Below, in pieces: positions 1 through 9,454 of a stretch of DNA of 42,006 nt. Source of the DNA: Rhodocyclales bacterium (GTDB lineage Bacteria > Pseudomonadota > Gammaproteobacteria > Burkholderiales > Rhodocyclaceae). The DNA lies in contig JAPLQY010000062.1 in the NCBI GenBank assembly GCA_026399475.1, positions 1-42,006 on the forward strand. Direction: 5' to 3'. A model generated the notes under the pieces. It was given only the letters and a program-made list of their open reading frames with translations. It did no database searches and was not told where the DNA came from. The translations under genes and the position numbers were made by a program. Numbering within the stretch: the first letter of the stretch is position 1; each line of letters starts with the position of its first letter.

Positions 1-87
1 CGGGCCGCTGACAAACTGATCAATGATTTCTTTCGGAATGCTCGGCAGCGCCGCCGCCTGTTTCTTCTTGCTCGTCTTGCTTGGCAT
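1..87 (-). CDS. IS256-family transposase, N-terminal fragment (runs off window)
   Basis: The 29 visible codons begin MPSKTSKKK and include LPSIPKEIIDQFVSGP, which is the typical start of IS256-family (mutator-type) DDE transposases, where it precedes the AFKKALIERALGAE region. The ATG at 87 is preceded on the minus strand by AGGAG about 7 bases upstream, a good ribosome binding site. The catalytic domain lies beyond the left edge, so whether the element is intact cannot be seen. The gene points away from the fliH fragment at 135-376. Recognition rests on a short but characteristic N-terminus. Confidence 0.75.
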   Translation of the reverse strand, partial: MPSKTSKKKQAAALPSIPKEIIDQFVSGP

Positions 88-140
88 ACATGCTCCTTTT
101 CGACATGGTATGCCTCACACACAAAATTTCTGACAGGCTC
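1..140 (-). mobile_element. Left end of an IS256-family insertion sequence
   Basis: The IS end lies between the transposase start (87) and the point where FliH homology stops (about 130-142). The stretch read on - around 105-142 (GTCAGAAATTTTGTGTGTGA and flanks) is A/T-rich compared with the flanking fliH codons and looks like a terminal region of this IS family. The exact terminal base and the 8-9 bp target duplication cannot be fixed without the other end. The boundary is therefore approximate. Confidence 0.6.
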
Positions 141-376
141 CGGCCTTCTGCTTCCGCGGCCTCGCGTCCTGAGTCGAACCCTGCCTGGTAGCCTTCCAGA
201 CGCGCCGCTTCGCGCAGTCGGACCATTTCCTGCTCAGGGCAAGCCGGCACTGGCACCAGCGCGGGCGATTCATGCTTCGCGGCAGTCCTGGCCCGGGTGG
301 CCGCTGAACAGGCAGCTCCGTCGAAGTTCGCCAGTTCCCAGCGTTCCCATGCGGCGAGTGAGATGATTGTGCTCAT
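135..376 (-). pseudogene. fliH: Flagellar export regulator FliH, 5' fragment truncated by the IS
   Basis: Reading from ATG 376 on -, the product starts [20 protein letters not shown]. This matches the N-terminus of FliH, where an AWxRWEL(G/A)xFD block is typical. About 50 residues later comes ARLEGYQAGFDSGREAAEAE, the conserved glycine-repeat entry to the FliH coiled coil. The reading frame then passes into IS sequence (ILCVRHTMSKRSMYAK...) with no FliH resemblance. Only about 78 of the usual 220-250 residues remain, so the FliI-binding C-terminal domain is missing here. FliH normally follows fliG directly; here the hybrid kinase gene at 701-4018 separates them. AGGGG lies immediately before the start codon. 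The open frame extends upstream to 460, but the family match favours 376. Confidence 0.7.
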
Positions 377-462
377 AACCCCTGTTCCGTAAGAAAGTCT
401 GCGAACTCTTGCGTTTCGCCTGAAATAACCAGCGCGATGTTCGCGTTCCACGAATGCCATAG

Positions 463-524
463 TCTCAAAGGGGCCGCGTTTTGTTTATCCGTGAATTACG
501 CGACAAACTGCGGTATCTACGTAG
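463..524 (+). promoter_or_regulatory. 62-bp conserved element, copy A
   Basis: This is one of three near-identical intergenic copies. It starts with TCTCAAA, has a variable 10-base spacer, then a 45-bp core (480-524) ending in the palindrome CTACGTAG. The core is identical to copy B (15543-15587, inverted) and matches copy C at 40 of 45 positions. It lies between the fliH fragment (-) and the hybrid kinase (+), about 55 bases upstream of a sigma-70-like promoter. Inside the core TACGCG, GCGGTA and TACGTA form spaced TAC/GTA half-sites of the type bound by NarL/FixJ-class regulators. Operator function is inference. Confidence 0.7.
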
Positions 525-578
525 CCGGATGCAGCGGTCGGCCACCATCGATCGGAAATTTGCGGGTGAAATTGACGT

Positions 579-607
579 TTGACTGGAATTGGGGGGTCAT
601 GGATACT
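579..607 (+). promoter_or_regulatory. Candidate sigma-70 promoter for the hybrid kinase
   Basis: TTGACT (579-584), a 17-base spacer and GATACT (602-607) match the -35 and -10 consensus at 5/6 and 4/6 positions. Transcription would begin near 614, downstream of the ATG at 599, so the kinase would have to start at 701. It lies downstream of repeat copy A, as expected for an activator site plus promoter. This is pattern matching only. In the 324 bases between the fliH fragment and 701 nothing else is visible. Confidence 0.4.
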
Positions 608-700
608 GCCAACTCTGCGGTTGACATCCAGATCATTTCAAGTTGCAGCGGCTGCCGAATTTTTCCGCTGGGGCGACACCATGAAAACAGTTTGATCGCC

Positions 701-3700
701 ATGCCAAAATCAGGTACCCAGCGCCAGCCGGTAATGGCGGTAATCATTTTTCTGCTTTCCGCAATAGTTGCGGCATGCCTGGTCTGGGATTCCGAGCAGG
801 TGAAGTCGCGCGAAGACCGTGTGCGTATCGCGGGTATGGCCACTGACCATGCGCGCGCGCTGGAGACCAGCATCGAACGCGCGTTGTCCGCGTCCTACGC
901 TCTGGCTGCGCTGGTTCGTCAGGGGAACGGCAGCATCGCCAACTTCGATGCCGTGGCCAGCCAGATGCTGCGGTTCTACCCCGGGGTATCCGCACTGGCA
1001 CTCTCGCCTGGAGGCATTGTCCGTTACGCCGCACCGCTGGCCGGCAACGAAAAGACTATCGGATTCGACCAGTTGGGAGATCCGGTGCAGGGCAAGGAGG
1101 CATTGATCGCCCGCAACACCGGAAAGCTGACTCTGGCCGGGCCGCTGAATCTGGCTCAAGGCGGTCTGGGTGCTGTCGGGCGCCTGCCCGTGTTTCTCGA
1201 CGATGCCAAGGGCAAGTCCTATTTCTGGGGGTTCACCAACGTCGTGATCCGTTTTCCCGAGGCGCTGGTGGGTGCCCGGCTGCCGCAGTTGCTGGAGCAG
1301 GGCGTCGATTACGAACTCTGGCGCATCAACCCGGACGGCGGACAAAAACAGGTCATTGCCGCCTCCTCGTCTACGGTCCTGATCGAGCCTGTGGAACAAA
1401 ATATCGAATTGGGCGGCGGCAACTGGACGCTGAGCGTCGCGCCCGTCAAGGGCTGGGGTGATCCGCTCGGCCTCTGGCTGAAGGCTGTGCTCGGACTGAT
1501 CTTCAGCCTGCTGCTGAGCTATGTGGCAATACTGGTGGTGAAGTTGCAGGCTCACCAGGAAAAGCTCGAGCAAAAAGTCGCCGAGCGCACGCAGGCACTT
1601 GCACATTCCAATGACGATCTGGCTGGTCGGGAGGCCTTGCTCAGGCAGATCTTCGATACATCCAGTGTGGCGATCTTCCTGGTTGATATGGAAGGGCGCG
1701 TCACGCAAGCCAACCAGCGCATGGCTACGATGTTCGGATGGCCGCTCGATGAACTGGTGGGAAAGGAATACGTCGATCTGGTTCACCCGCAGGAGCGCGC
1801 AGACGGGCAGGAGAAGATGCTTGCCTTGCGTGAGAGAGAAATCCCCGCAGTGGATTTGGACAGGCTTTATTGTCGGGCCGACCAAACCGAGTTTTGGGGG
1901 CATCTGACGGGAAAACGTTTCTACGACGCCCTCGGCGAGGAACGCGGCCTGGTGGGCGTGATCGCTGATATCAGCGAACGCAAGCAGAGCGAAATGGATC
2001 TGACGTTCGCCAACAAGTGCCTGGCGGCGTTGATCGAGGCCATCCCGGACGCCATCTTCTTCAAGGATGGCGATGGCCGCTGGATGATCACCAATGAAGC
2101 TGCCAAGCGGCTGTTCCGGTTGCACGACATTCCCTGGCAGGAAAAATCCGACATGGAATTGGCGGAGCTGCATCCGGAGTTCCGTGCCACGCACGAGACC
2201 TGTCTTGCGCATGATGAAAAGACCTGGGCGGCAGGCCAGTTGGCATTGTTCGCAGAGACCGTCGCCGGCGAGGACGGTCAACTGCACGACTTCGAGGTGC
2301 GCAAGGTACCTGTCTTTGACCGGCAAGGCCGACGCGAGGGCCTGGTAATCATCGGTCGCGACATTACACAGCGCAAGCAAGCGGAAAACGAACTGGTGCA
2401 GCACCGTCATCATCTGGAAGCGCTGGTGCAGCAACGCACTCTCGAGCTGGAACTGGCCAAGGAAGCCGCGGAAGCCGCCAGCATCGCCAAGAGCGCCTTC
2501 CTCGCCAACATGAGTCACGAGATCAGGACGCCGCTCAATGCGGTGCTGGGGATGGCCCGGATCGGCGCGCGCGACAGCGCCGGGCGTGCGAGCAATGAGA
2601 CCTTCGTCCGGATCCAGGATTCCGGCGCCCACCTCCTGCGGGTGATCAACGATATCCTCGATTTCTCAAAACTCGATGCGGGCAAGCTGGTTGTCGAGAA
2701 CCGGCCGTTCGCCCTGGCCGCCGCCATCGCCAACGCCGCCAGCTTTGTGGCCGGCGCGGCGAAGCAGAAGGGACTCAACTGCGAAATCGACGCGGCCGCC
2801 GATATGCCCGAGTGGGTCACCGGAGACGCCCAGCGCTTGCAGCAGATCCTGGTTAACCTCCTCTCCAACGCCATCAAGTTCACCGAGCGCGGCGAGGTGC
2901 GGCTGCGCATGGCGCGCGAGGGCGAGGACACCTACTTCAAGGTGATCGACACCGGAATCGGCATGGGCGCGGAGCAACTCGCCCGCCTGTTTCTGCCCTT
3001 CGAGCAGGCCGACAGCTCCATCACCCGCCGCTATGGCGGCACCGGCCTTGGGCTCGCCATCAGCCGGAACCTCGCCCGCCTGATGGGCGGCGACATCACC
3101 GTGGACAGCGCCCCCGGCGCAGGCAGCAGCTTCATCCTCCGCCTGCCCCTGCCGGCGGCCAAACCGAACCTTCTTGCCCATGACGGTCCGGCCGGCCCGG
3201 CTGAAAGGCGGCTTGCCGGCCTGCGCATCCTGGCCGCCGAAGACGTGGAGGTGAACCGGCTGATTCTGGAAGATCTTCTCAGCCATGAAGGCGCCCATGT
3301 GATGTTCGCCGAACATGGTCAGCAGGCGCTGGAGCGTCTCGAAGAGGCTGGCGTCAGCGCCTTCGATGCGGTCCTGATGGATGTGCAGATGCCCGTGATG
3401 GACGGTCTTGAAGCCACCCGGCACCTGCGCGAAGTCGCTCCCGCCCTGCCGGTGATCGGACTCACTGCCCATGCCTTCGCCGAGGAGCGCGACAAGTGTC
3501 TCGCTGCGGGCATGGTGGAGCATGTCACCAAGCCGATCGACGTCGACCTGCTGGTGGCAGCAATCCTGCGCCACGTGCGGCCCGCGCTCTGTGCGCCGTT
3601 CCGGGGGGCGCCTCCCGGAACGCTGGCGTCGTCATCGGGGGTGTCGCTGCGCAAGGCTTCTGCGGCGGAGCTGATCGATTGGCCAGGACTCCTGGCGCGC

Positions 3701-4018
3701 TACGGCGGCCGCGAGGCCTTCGTAGCGACGCTCGCCGCCGTCGCCCTGGAAAGCCAGCTGGATACCCCGGCCAGGTTGCGTGAGGCGGCGCAGAAGCAGG
3801 ATCTGAAAACCATGGCCTTCATCGCCCACACCGTCAAGGGCGTCGGCGGCAACCTGATGGCGCGCGGCCTGCAGGACCTGGCGGCGCGTGCCGAGGTCGC
3901 CGCACGGCTGGACGACCCGGCAGCAGCATCACTCGCCGCTGAGCTGGCCGCCGAACTGGCAGATGAGGTGGAAGCCCTGCTTGTCGCTCTGGCGACGCGC
4001 GTACGGGGAGGCAACTAA
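701..4018 (+). CDS. CHASE-PAS-PAS hybrid histidine kinase with REC and Hpt domains
   Basis: This is a membrane sensor kinase of about 1105 residues. A first membrane segment (about 11-30) is followed by a periplasmic CHASE-type domain (about 35-250), a second membrane segment (about 257-280), two PAS domains (about 310-425 and 440-560), HisKA with H606 in MSHEIRTP, and HATPase with [16 protein letters not shown] and [10 protein letters not shown]. Next come a receiver domain with phospho-acceptor D894 in [11 protein letters not shown] and a C-terminal Hpt domain with H1043 in IAHTVKGVG. The His-Asp-His chain needs a separate Asp-containing output regulator, which is not adjacent; the LuxR-type regulator at 32185 is the best candidate because both genes carry the same upstream element. 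The frame is open from 437 with starts at 599 and 701; 701 puts the first membrane helix at the N-terminus and fits the promoter. The gene ends 12 bases from convergent fliG and splits fliG from fliH. Confidence 0.93.
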   Translation: MPKSGTQRQPVMAVIIFLLSAIVAACLVWDSEQVKSREDRVRIAGMATDHARALETSIERALSASYALAALVRQGNGSIANFDAVASQMLRFYPGVSALALSPGGIVRYAAPLAGNEKTIGFDQLGDPVQGKEALIARNTGKLTLAGPLNLAQGGLGAVGRLPVFLDDAKGKSYFWGFTNVVIRFPEALVGARLPQLLEQGVDYELWRINPDGGQKQVIAASSSTVLIEPVEQNIELGGGNWTLSVAPVKGWGDPLGLWLKAVLGLIFSLLLSYVAILVVKLQAHQEKLEQKVAERTQALAHSNDDLAGREALLRQIFDTSSVAIFLVDMEGRVTQANQRMATMFGWPLDELVGKEYVDLVHPQERADGQEKMLALREREIPAVDLDRLYCRADQTEFWGHLTGKRFYDALGEERGLVGVIADISERKQSEMDLTFANKCLAALIEAIPDAIFFKDGDGRWMITNEAAKRLFRLHDIPWQEKSDMELAELHPEFRATHETCLAHDEKTWAAGQLALFAETVAGEDGQLHDFEVRKVPVFDRQGRREGLVIIGRDITQRKQAENELVQHRHHLEALVQQRTLELELAKEAAEAASIAKSAFLANMSHEIRTPLNAVLGMARIGARDSAGRASNETFVRIQDSGAHLLRVINDILDFSKLDAGKLVVENRPFALAAAIANAASFVAGAAKQKGLNCEIDAAADMPEWVTGDAQRLQQILVNLLSNAIKFTERGEVRLRMAREGEDTYFKVIDTGIGMGAEQLARLFLPFEQADSSITRRYGGTGLGLAISRNLARLMGGDITVDSAPGAGSSFILRLPLPAAKPNLLAHDGPAGPAERRLAGLRILAAEDVEVNRLILEDLLSHEGAHVMFAEHGQQALERLEEAGVSAFDAVLMDVQMPVMDGLEATRHLREVAPALPVIGLTAHAFAEERDKCLAAGMVEHVTKPIDVDLLVAAILRHVRPALCAPFRGAPPGTLASSSGVSLRKASAAELIDWPGLLARYGGREAFVATLAAVALESQLDTPARLREAAQKQDLKTMAFIAHTVKGVGGNLMARGLQDLAARAEVAARLDDPAAASLAAELAAELADEVEALLVALATRVRGGN

Positions 4019-4030
4019 AGGTCTGGGATC

Positions 4031-5035
4031 TCAAACAAAGGCATCGCCTTCGCCGCCGCCGCCGAGCTGGATTTGTCCTTCCTCGGCAAGTCGACGCGCG
4101 ACTTTGAGTATTTCCTTCTGCTCGTTCTCAACTTCCGAAAGACGCACCGGGCCTTTGGATTCGAGGTCTTCCCGGAGCATCTCGGCCGCCCGCTGCGACA
4201 TGTTCTTGAAAATCTTGTCGCGCAACTCCGGGGAGGCTCCTTTCAAGGCGATGATCAGCGCATCCGACTGCACTTCACGCAGCAGCAGCTGAATGCCTCG
4301 ATCATCGACATCAAGCAGGTTTTCGAAGATGAACATCTCGTCGAGAATTTTCTGCGCGAGGTCCGAATCGTATTCACGCACGTTGTCGATGATCGTCGTT
4401 TCGTTGGTCTGGCCGACGTAGTTGAGAATTTCTGCGGCATGCCGAATGCCGCCCATGGCGGTTTTCTTGATATTGCCAGAGGCGTTGGAGAGAATGCGCG
4501 TAAGCGCTTCGTTCAGTTCGCGCAATGCGGTCGGCTGCACCCCGTCCAGCGTGGCGACCCGCAGCAGCACATCGTTGCGCAGCCGATCCGTGAAGTGTTT
4601 CAGAATGTCACCGGCATGGTCGTATTCCAGGTGCACGAGAATGGTGGCGATGATCTGCGGGTGTTCGTGGCGAATGAGATCGGCCACGCTGGCCGCATCC
4701 ATCCACTTCAGGCCCTCGATGCCGGCCGTGTCGTTGCCGGACATGATGCGGCTGATGAGGCCGGCGGCGCGCTCGTCCCCCAGCGCCTTGGTCAACATGG
4801 CCTTGATGGTTTCGTTGTCAACGGCAACCGGCGTGCCTCTGGCAGTCTCCGCGGTGAATTCGTCGATTACCGACTCGATGCGCTCGCGCGCCACCTGTTT
4901 CAGGCTCGCCATGGCATGACCGAGCTTTTGCACTTCTTTCGGGCCGAGGTTTTTCAGTATCTCGGCGGCCTCGTCCTGACCGAGCGATAGCAGCAGGATG
5001 GCGCTTTTCTCGACGCCTTCGCTTTCAGTGCCCAC
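4031..5035 (-). CDS. fliG: Flagellar motor switch protein FliG
   Basis: FliG forms the rotor ring on the cytoplasmic face of the MS ring, binds FliF through its N-terminus and contacts the MotA stator through its C-terminal charged helix. The 334-residue product has the usual length. It begins GVEKSAILLLSLGQDEAAEIL, carries the middle-domain EHPQIIA motif with HLEYDHA shortly after it, and has the C-terminal torque region with LLREVQSDALIIALKGASPE and MSQRAAEMLREDLE. The start overlaps the end of fliF by 11 bases, showing translational coupling. Normally fliH follows immediately, but here the next gene downstream is a convergent kinase. Confidence 0.98.
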   Translation of the reverse strand: MGTESEGVEKSAILLLSLGQDEAAEILKNLGPKEVQKLGHAMASLKQVARERIESVIDEFTAETARGTPVAVDNETIKAMLTKALGDERAAGLISRIMSGNDTAGIEGLKWMDAASVADLIRHEHPQIIATILVHLEYDHAGDILKHFTDRLRNDVLLRVATLDGVQPTALRELNEALTRILSNASGNIKKTAMGGIRHAAEILNYVGQTNETTIIDNVREYDSDLAQKILDEMFIFENLLDVDDRGIQLLLREVQSDALIIALKGASPELRDKIFKNMSQRAAEMLREDLESKGPVRLSEVENEQKEILKVARRLAEEGQIQLGGGGEGDAFV

Positions 5036-6647
5036 CGCCGCCCACCCAATCCTTGATCATGTTGGCGACGGCCTTGGGATCCTGTTTCGCCAGTTCGCGG
5101 GCAGCGGCGAGTTTGCTTTCATAGGTTGGCTGCCCCATATGCGGCATGCCTTCGCCGCCCGTTCCGGCATATCCCGACGGGGCGACCGGAGCCGCCTCCA
5201 TGAGCTTTTCCAGGATTGGCTTCAGCACGCGGGTCCATAGCCAGAATACGCCGCCGGCGATGAGCAAGTATTTCCCCAAGTCCTTCAGTATTGCCATGAG
5301 TTCCGCATTGGCCCAGAACGGCGCATCGGGCACGATGTCCTTTTCTATCACGGTAAACGGCGCATTGGCGACATTCAAGGTGTCGCCGCGCTCCTTGGTG
5401 AAGCCCATGGCCTCGCGCGCGAGCTCGTTGATCAGCTTGAGATCGGCCTCGGCGAGCGGTTGGGGCGGGGCCTTTGCCGGATCCTTCTCCTTTGTCAGGT
5501 CTTTCTTGAAGTTGACAACCACGGCAACCGACAAGCGGCGAATGCTGCCCGGGGCAGCCTTGGTATGAAGGATGGTCTTGTCGACCTCATAGTTGAAGGT
5601 GGCGTTCTTGCTGTAATTCTGGCCGGTGCCCGCAGCGGGTCCCGGCGCGGGCGCCTGTGCAATGGGAGCCGTGGCCGTTGCGGGGGGCTGGTTGCTGAGC
5701 GCGCCGGGAATTCCCGCCGCCGGCGGCGAGCTATTTGCGGCTTCGGCAATTTGCTGGCTGCGGATGGCAGTTGCAGGGCTGGGATTGGGTTTGTAGGTTT
5801 CCGCAACCTGGTCGGTCAGGGAAAAATCGACGTCCGCCGCGACTTGTGCCCGCACATTGCTGACGCCAACGATCGGGGCGAGAATGCTTTCGATGCGCTT
5901 TACATAGCTGGCCTCGATATCGCGCACGTACTTGATCTGCAAGGGATCCAGCCCGGCATCGCGCGAGGGGTCCTTCTGTTGCGAAACCAGGCTGCCTTCC
6001 TGATCGATCACGCTGACATTGGCCGGATTGAGTTGCGGCACGCTGGAAGCGACCAGATTGACGATGCCGGCGACCTGGCCCGGTTCCAGCTTGCGGCCGG
6101 GATACAGGCTGACCAGCACCGAGGCCGAGGTTTTCTGGTCATCGCGCAGAAAGGCGGACTGTTTGGGGATGGCCAGATGTACGCGTGCGCCCTTGACGGC
6201 CGCGAGCGACTGGATCGAGCGGGCCAGTTCGCCTTCCAGTCCGCGCTGATAATTGACTTGTTCGGCGAACTGGCTGATGCCCATTTTCTGATTTTCGAGC
6301 AGTTCGAAGCCGACGAGTCCGCCCTTGGGCAGGCCCTGGGCGGCCAGGCGCAAGCGTGTGTCATGGACGACGGCCTGTGGCACAAGGATCGTGTGGCCGC
6401 CTTCGCTGAAGTGGTAAGGAATGTTTTGCTGCTGCAGGGCGGCGACGATCTGACCTCCGTCCTTCTCGTCCTGAATCGAGAACAGCACTGCGTAAGAGGG
6501 TTCCCTGGCCCATAGCAGACCGCCGATCAATACAGCCAGCAGCAGGGCAATACCGATCATGCTGATCAACTTCTGGCGGTTGCCAAGGCGAAAAAAAGCC
6601 TCCATCGACATCGGGAACGGTGTTGCAGCCGTTGCAGTTTCTGCCAT
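5025..6647 (-). CDS. fliF: Flagellar M-ring protein FliF
   Basis: FliF is the membrane ring on which the basal body and export gate assemble. The 540-residue product has two membrane segments, near residues 26-47 and 458-477. Between them lie the ring-building motifs of the YscJ/FliF family, including LRLAAQGLPKGG, KGARVHLAIPK and SASVLVSLYPG. A low-complexity Pro/Ala linker occurs near residues 290-340, and the C-terminal tail that binds FliG is present. The gene is divergent from fleS with about 170 bases between the starts. I see no strong sigma-54 site for it; a weak match at 6791-6805 is listed under rejected items. Confidence 0.97.
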   Translation of the reverse strand: MAETATAATPFPMSMEAFFRLGNRQKLISMIGIALLLAVLIGGLLWAREPSYAVLFSIQDEKDGGQIVAALQQQNIPYHFSEGGHTILVPQAVVHDTRLRLAAQGLPKGGLVGFELLENQKMGISQFAEQVNYQRGLEGELARSIQSLAAVKGARVHLAIPKQSAFLRDDQKTSASVLVSLYPGRKLEPGQVAGIVNLVASSVPQLNPANVSVIDQEGSLVSQQKDPSRDAGLDPLQIKYVRDIEASYVKRIESILAPIVGVSNVRAQVAADVDFSLTDQVAETYKPNPSPATAIRSQQIAEAANSSPPAAGIPGALSNQPPATATAPIAQAPAPGPAAGTGQNYSKNATFNYEVDKTILHTKAAPGSIRRLSVAVVVNFKKDLTKEKDPAKAPPQPLAEADLKLINELAREAMGFTKERGDTLNVANAPFTVIEKDIVPDAPFWANAELMAILKDLGKYLLIAGGVFWLWTRVLKPILEKLMEAAPVAPSGYAGTGGEGMPHMGQPTYESKLAAARELAKQDPKAVANMIKDWVGGGGH

Positions 6648-6744
6648 GGTATGCGGTCTTGTCCTGTGTGCGGCGTTGTTTTCGGGTCAATTCACCCGCG
6701 TGCAGAGTATGGACTGCCCCGGGAAGGCTGGTTCCTGAAAGAAG

Positions 6745-6759
6745 CGGCAATTTTTGCCG
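6745..6759. promoter_or_regulatory. Perfect inverted repeat in the fliF/fleS divergent spacer
   Basis: CGGCAA-TTT-TTGCCG forms a 6-bp perfect dyad with a 3-base centre. It sits between the divergent starts of fliF (6647) and fleS (6818), a natural place for an operator serving both directions. No T-run follows, so a terminator is unlikely. No regulator can be assigned from sequence. Confidence 0.35.
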
Positions 6760-6817
6760 GCATATCGGGCGCCCATTGCCTTGTTTGCAGGCCTCGATTC
6801 TGCCATCATCGGAGCCC

Positions 6818-8020
6818 ATGCAGCTTCCCTCCGTCACTCCCGCGTCGTCGACAATTCCTGCGTCATCGGTTCAGGTTGCGCCCGAAGAAGCGCTGCGCCT
6901 GGCTGAAGCCTTTCGCATCTTTAGCCAGGCGTCGGAGCAACTGACAGGCGCCTACAGCGAGTTGCAAGGCCAGGTGGAGCAGCTTACCGAGGAACTGGCT
7001 GCGGCCAACGGCGCCTTGCGCCAGCAGTACCAGGAAAAGGCCGCGCTGACGGAACGGCTGAGCCTGTTGCTCGACGCCCTGCCGGCAGGGGTGGTGGTTC
7101 TCGATGACGCCGGTAGCGTGGTCCAGATCAATCCCGCCGCCAGGGATTTTCTGGGTGGCGCAAAGGTGGGTGCCGGCTGGGCCGCGATTTATGCCACGGC
7201 GCTGGTTCCCGGCGATACGCCCGGCGAATTTCTCGGAGGTGAACGATGCCTGGCCGTCGATGTGACGCCGCTGGACTCCGCCGGTGGCCGCATCGTCCTG
7301 CTGCATGACATTACCGAGGCGCAGCATTTGAAGACCCGGGCCGAGCGGAATCAGCGGCTCGCAGCGATGGGTGAAATGGCGGCCCAACTGGCGCATCAGC
7401 TGCGCACTCCGCTGGCCGCCGCGCTGCTCTATGCCGGCAACCTCGAAAGCGCGGAACTGCCATCTGCGAGCACTGTCGCCATCGCAAAAAAAACCGTGGC
7501 GCGGCTGAAGCATATCGAGCACCTGATTCAGGACATGCTGTTGTTTGCGCGCGGCGAAGCGCTGGGCCGCGAACGTTTTACGGTGTCTGATCTGCTCGCC
7601 GAACTGGCACAGAATTTCGAGCCGCTGGCCCAAACCAGTGGCGCACAATTTGTCGTAACCGATGAGAGTCCGGGGGCGCTGCTCACCGGCAAGCGCAAGT
7701 CGCTGGTCAGCGCGCTGACCAGTCTTCTGGAAAACGCGCTGCAGGCAGTCGATGGACAGGAAGGCGGACGCATCGAGCTTTCTGCCCGGCACGAGGAGAG
7801 CATGGTATTCCTTGCGGTACGGGATAATGGGCGCGGCATGGACAATGCGACCGCCGCCCGTCTGTTTGAACCCTTTTACACCACCCGCAGCGACGGCACC
7901 GGCCTTGGTCTTGCGATAGCGCGCGGTGTGGCCCGCGCCCACGGTGGCAGCATCGATGTCGTCTCCAGCCCCGGCGCCGGAGCCGAGTTCATTCTCAGTC
8001 TGCCGTGGCAGAAAAACTGA
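6818..8020 (+). CDS. fleS: Flagellar sensor histidine kinase FleS/FlrB-like
   Basis: This soluble two-component kinase of 400 residues pairs with the sigma-54 activator encoded directly after it. After an N-terminal coiled coil (about 30-80) come a PAS domain (LLLDALPAGVVVLDDAGSVV), HisKA with H193 in AHQLRTPLAA, and HATPase with LLENALQAVDG, DNGRGM and [11 protein letters not shown]. There are no membrane segments, as in Pseudomonas FleS and Vibrio FlrB. The upstream frame is open to 6620, but ATG 6818 has GGAG just before it and begins the family-like protein. The stop overlaps the fleR start by 16 bases, so the pair is co-translated. In this family the pair controls middle-class flagellar genes from sigma-54 promoters, as at 9402. 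Confidence 0.92.
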   Translation: MQLPSVTPASSTIPASSVQVAPEEALRLAEAFRIFSQASEQLTGAYSELQGQVEQLTEELAAANGALRQQYQEKAALTERLSLLLDALPAGVVVLDDAGSVVQINPAARDFLGGAKVGAGWAAIYATALVPGDTPGEFLGGERCLAVDVTPLDSAGGRIVLLHDITEAQHLKTRAERNQRLAAMGEMAAQLAHQLRTPLAAALLYAGNLESAELPSASTVAIAKKTVARLKHIEHLIQDMLLFARGEALGRERFTVSDLLAELAQNFEPLAQTSGAQFVVTDESPGALLTGKRKSLVSALTSLLENALQAVDGQEGGRIELSARHEESMVFLAVRDNGRGMDNATAARLFEPFYTTRSDGTGLGLAIARGVARAHGGSIDVVSSPGAGAEFILSLPWQKN

Positions 8021-9387
8021 ACATTCTGGTCGTCGAGGACGACGACGCGCTGCGCGATGCACTGCAGATCACGCTGGAGGCAGCCGGCCATGGGGTCGCC
8101 GGTGTTGACGGCGGCCCGGCCGCGCTGGAGACGTTGCGACGCAGGACGTTCAACATGGTTGTCTCCGACCTGCGGATGAGCCCGATGGATGGACTCGTCC
8201 TGCTCGGTGAAATCCGCAGCCGACATCCTGGCTTGCCGGTACTGCTGATGACCGCTTTCGGCGATGTCGACAAGGCGGTGGCGGCGATGCGCGGCGGAGC
8301 CTGCGATTTCATGCTCAAGCCTTTCGAGCCGAAGGCGCTTATCGAGCAGATTGCCCGTTACGCGACGCCGCCCGCGCCGGCGGCCGGTGTCGTTGCGGTC
8401 GACGCCAGGACTCGCGCCACCCTGCTGCTTGCCGCCCGCGTGGCGCGGACTGATGCGACAGTGTTGCTGACCGGCGAATCGGGCGTTGGCAAGGAGGTGT
8501 TCGCACGCTATATCCACGATCAGTCGGCGCGCGCGAAGGGGGCTTTCGTTGCCATCAACTGCGCCGCGATTCCAGACACCCTGCTTGAAGCGACTCTTTT
8601 CGGTTACGAGAAGGGTGCCTTCACCGGTGCACAAACGACCCAGGCCGGCAAGTTCGAGCAGGCCAATGGAGGCACCCTGCTGCTCGACGAAATTTCGGAA
8701 ATGCCGCTGGGACTGCAGGCCAAGCTCCTGCGTGTACTGCAGGAGCGCGAAGTCGAGCGCGTCGGCGGCAAGAAGCCGGTATCGCTCGATATTCGCATAC
8801 TGGCCACCTCCAACCGCGACATGGCAGGGGAGGTGCGTGCGGGACGTTTCCGTGAAGATTTGTTCTACCGTCTCAACGTTTTCCCGCTGGAGATTTCGCC
8901 ACTGCGTGAGCGTCCTGACGATATCGTGCCGCTGGCGCGCAAGGCTTTGGCGCAGATGGCGGCAACGGCGCGTCGTACGGCAGGATTTGCCGCTGCAGCA
9001 GAGGCGAGGCTACTCGCGTATACATGGCCGGGGAATGTGCGCGAGCTGGAGAATGTAGTTCAGCGCGCGCTGATTCTCGAACCGGGGGATCTCATCGAGG
9101 CCGACGGTTTGCCGCTGGCCTTCCCGTCAGCAGCGGCTCCCGAGGTGGCTGAAGGATCTTCCGGCGCCACCCCGGTGGTGCCGGACTTTGTTGCAAGTCC
9201 TGTGGCAGCAGGCGCTCCCGCCAACATGAAGATGCTCGAGCGGCAGCATATTCAGGAGGTTCTGGCCAGTGTAGGCGGATCGCGCAAGAAGGCCGTGGCA
9301 ATCCTGGGCATCTCGGAACGCACCTTGCGGTACAAGCTGAACCAGTATCGTGCCGAAGGGTTCATCAGCGAGAGCGAAGAAGAGTGA
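8005..9387 (+). CDS. fleR: Sigma-54-dependent flagellar response regulator FleR/FlrC-like
   Basis: This NtrC-type activator of 460 residues has a receiver domain with D55 in VVSDLRMSPMDG and an AAA+ domain with Walker A GESGVGK (157-163), the sigma-54 contact loop GAFTGA (204-209) and Walker B GGTLLLDEIS. A Fis-type helix-turn-helix follows at the C-terminus (GGSRKKAVAILGISERTLRY). The start codon is GTG at 8005, inside the end of fleS. All residues needed for phosphorylation, ATP hydrolysis and sigma-54 contact are present. The nearest target is the sigma-54 promoter of fliE, 15 bases past its stop codon. Confidence 0.95.
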   Translation: MAEKLNILVVEDDDALRDALQITLEAAGHGVAGVDGGPAALETLRRRTFNMVVSDLRMSPMDGLVLLGEIRSRHPGLPVLLMTAFGDVDKAVAAMRGGACDFMLKPFEPKALIEQIARYATPPAPAAGVVAVDARTRATLLLAARVARTDATVLLTGESGVGKEVFARYIHDQSARAKGAFVAINCAAIPDTLLEATLFGYEKGAFTGAQTTQAGKFEQANGGTLLLDEISEMPLGLQAKLLRVLQEREVERVGGKKPVSLDIRILATSNRDMAGEVRAGRFREDLFYRLNVFPLEISPLRERPDDIVPLARKALAQMAATARRTAGFAAAAEARLLAYTWPGNVRELENVVQRALILEPGDLIEADGLPLAFPSAAAPEVAEGSSGATPVVPDFVASPVAAGAPANMKMLERQHIQEVLASVGGSRKKAVAILGISERTLRYKLNQYRAEGFISESEEE

Positions 9388-9401
9388 GTAGTCCGAATAT
9401 A

Positions 9402-9417
9402 TGGCACGGGAATTGCT
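9402..9417 (+). promoter_or_regulatory. Sigma-54 promoter of fliE
   Basis: TGGCACGGGAATTGCT matches the -24/-12 consensus TGGCAC-N5-TTGC(A/T) at every fixed position. It lies between the fleR stop (9387) and fliE start (9455), so transcription would begin near 9428. It is the clearest promoter in the window, and the adjacent FleR-type activator is the expected partner. Confidence 0.9.
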
Positions 9418-9454
9418 GTTTCTGCTCTGATTGAATTCACCCAAGGTGCCCATC

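Noticed and set aside
437..700. Extended N-terminus of the first hybrid kinase from ATG 437 or 599
   Set aside because: 437 lies upstream of repeat copy A, the extension is not protein-like, and the likely promoter at 579-607 overlaps 599; start 701 gives a normal membrane anchor.
710..2632. 640-codon open frame on - opposite the first hybrid kinase
   Set aside because: It is a shadow of high-GC coding sequence; the + strand frame has complete kinase domains and the - frame has no family resemblance.
6791..6805. Possible sigma-54 site for fliF (TGGCA-N8-GC on -)
   Set aside because: The -24 half and GC are present, but the -12 TTGC is not; too weak to call.
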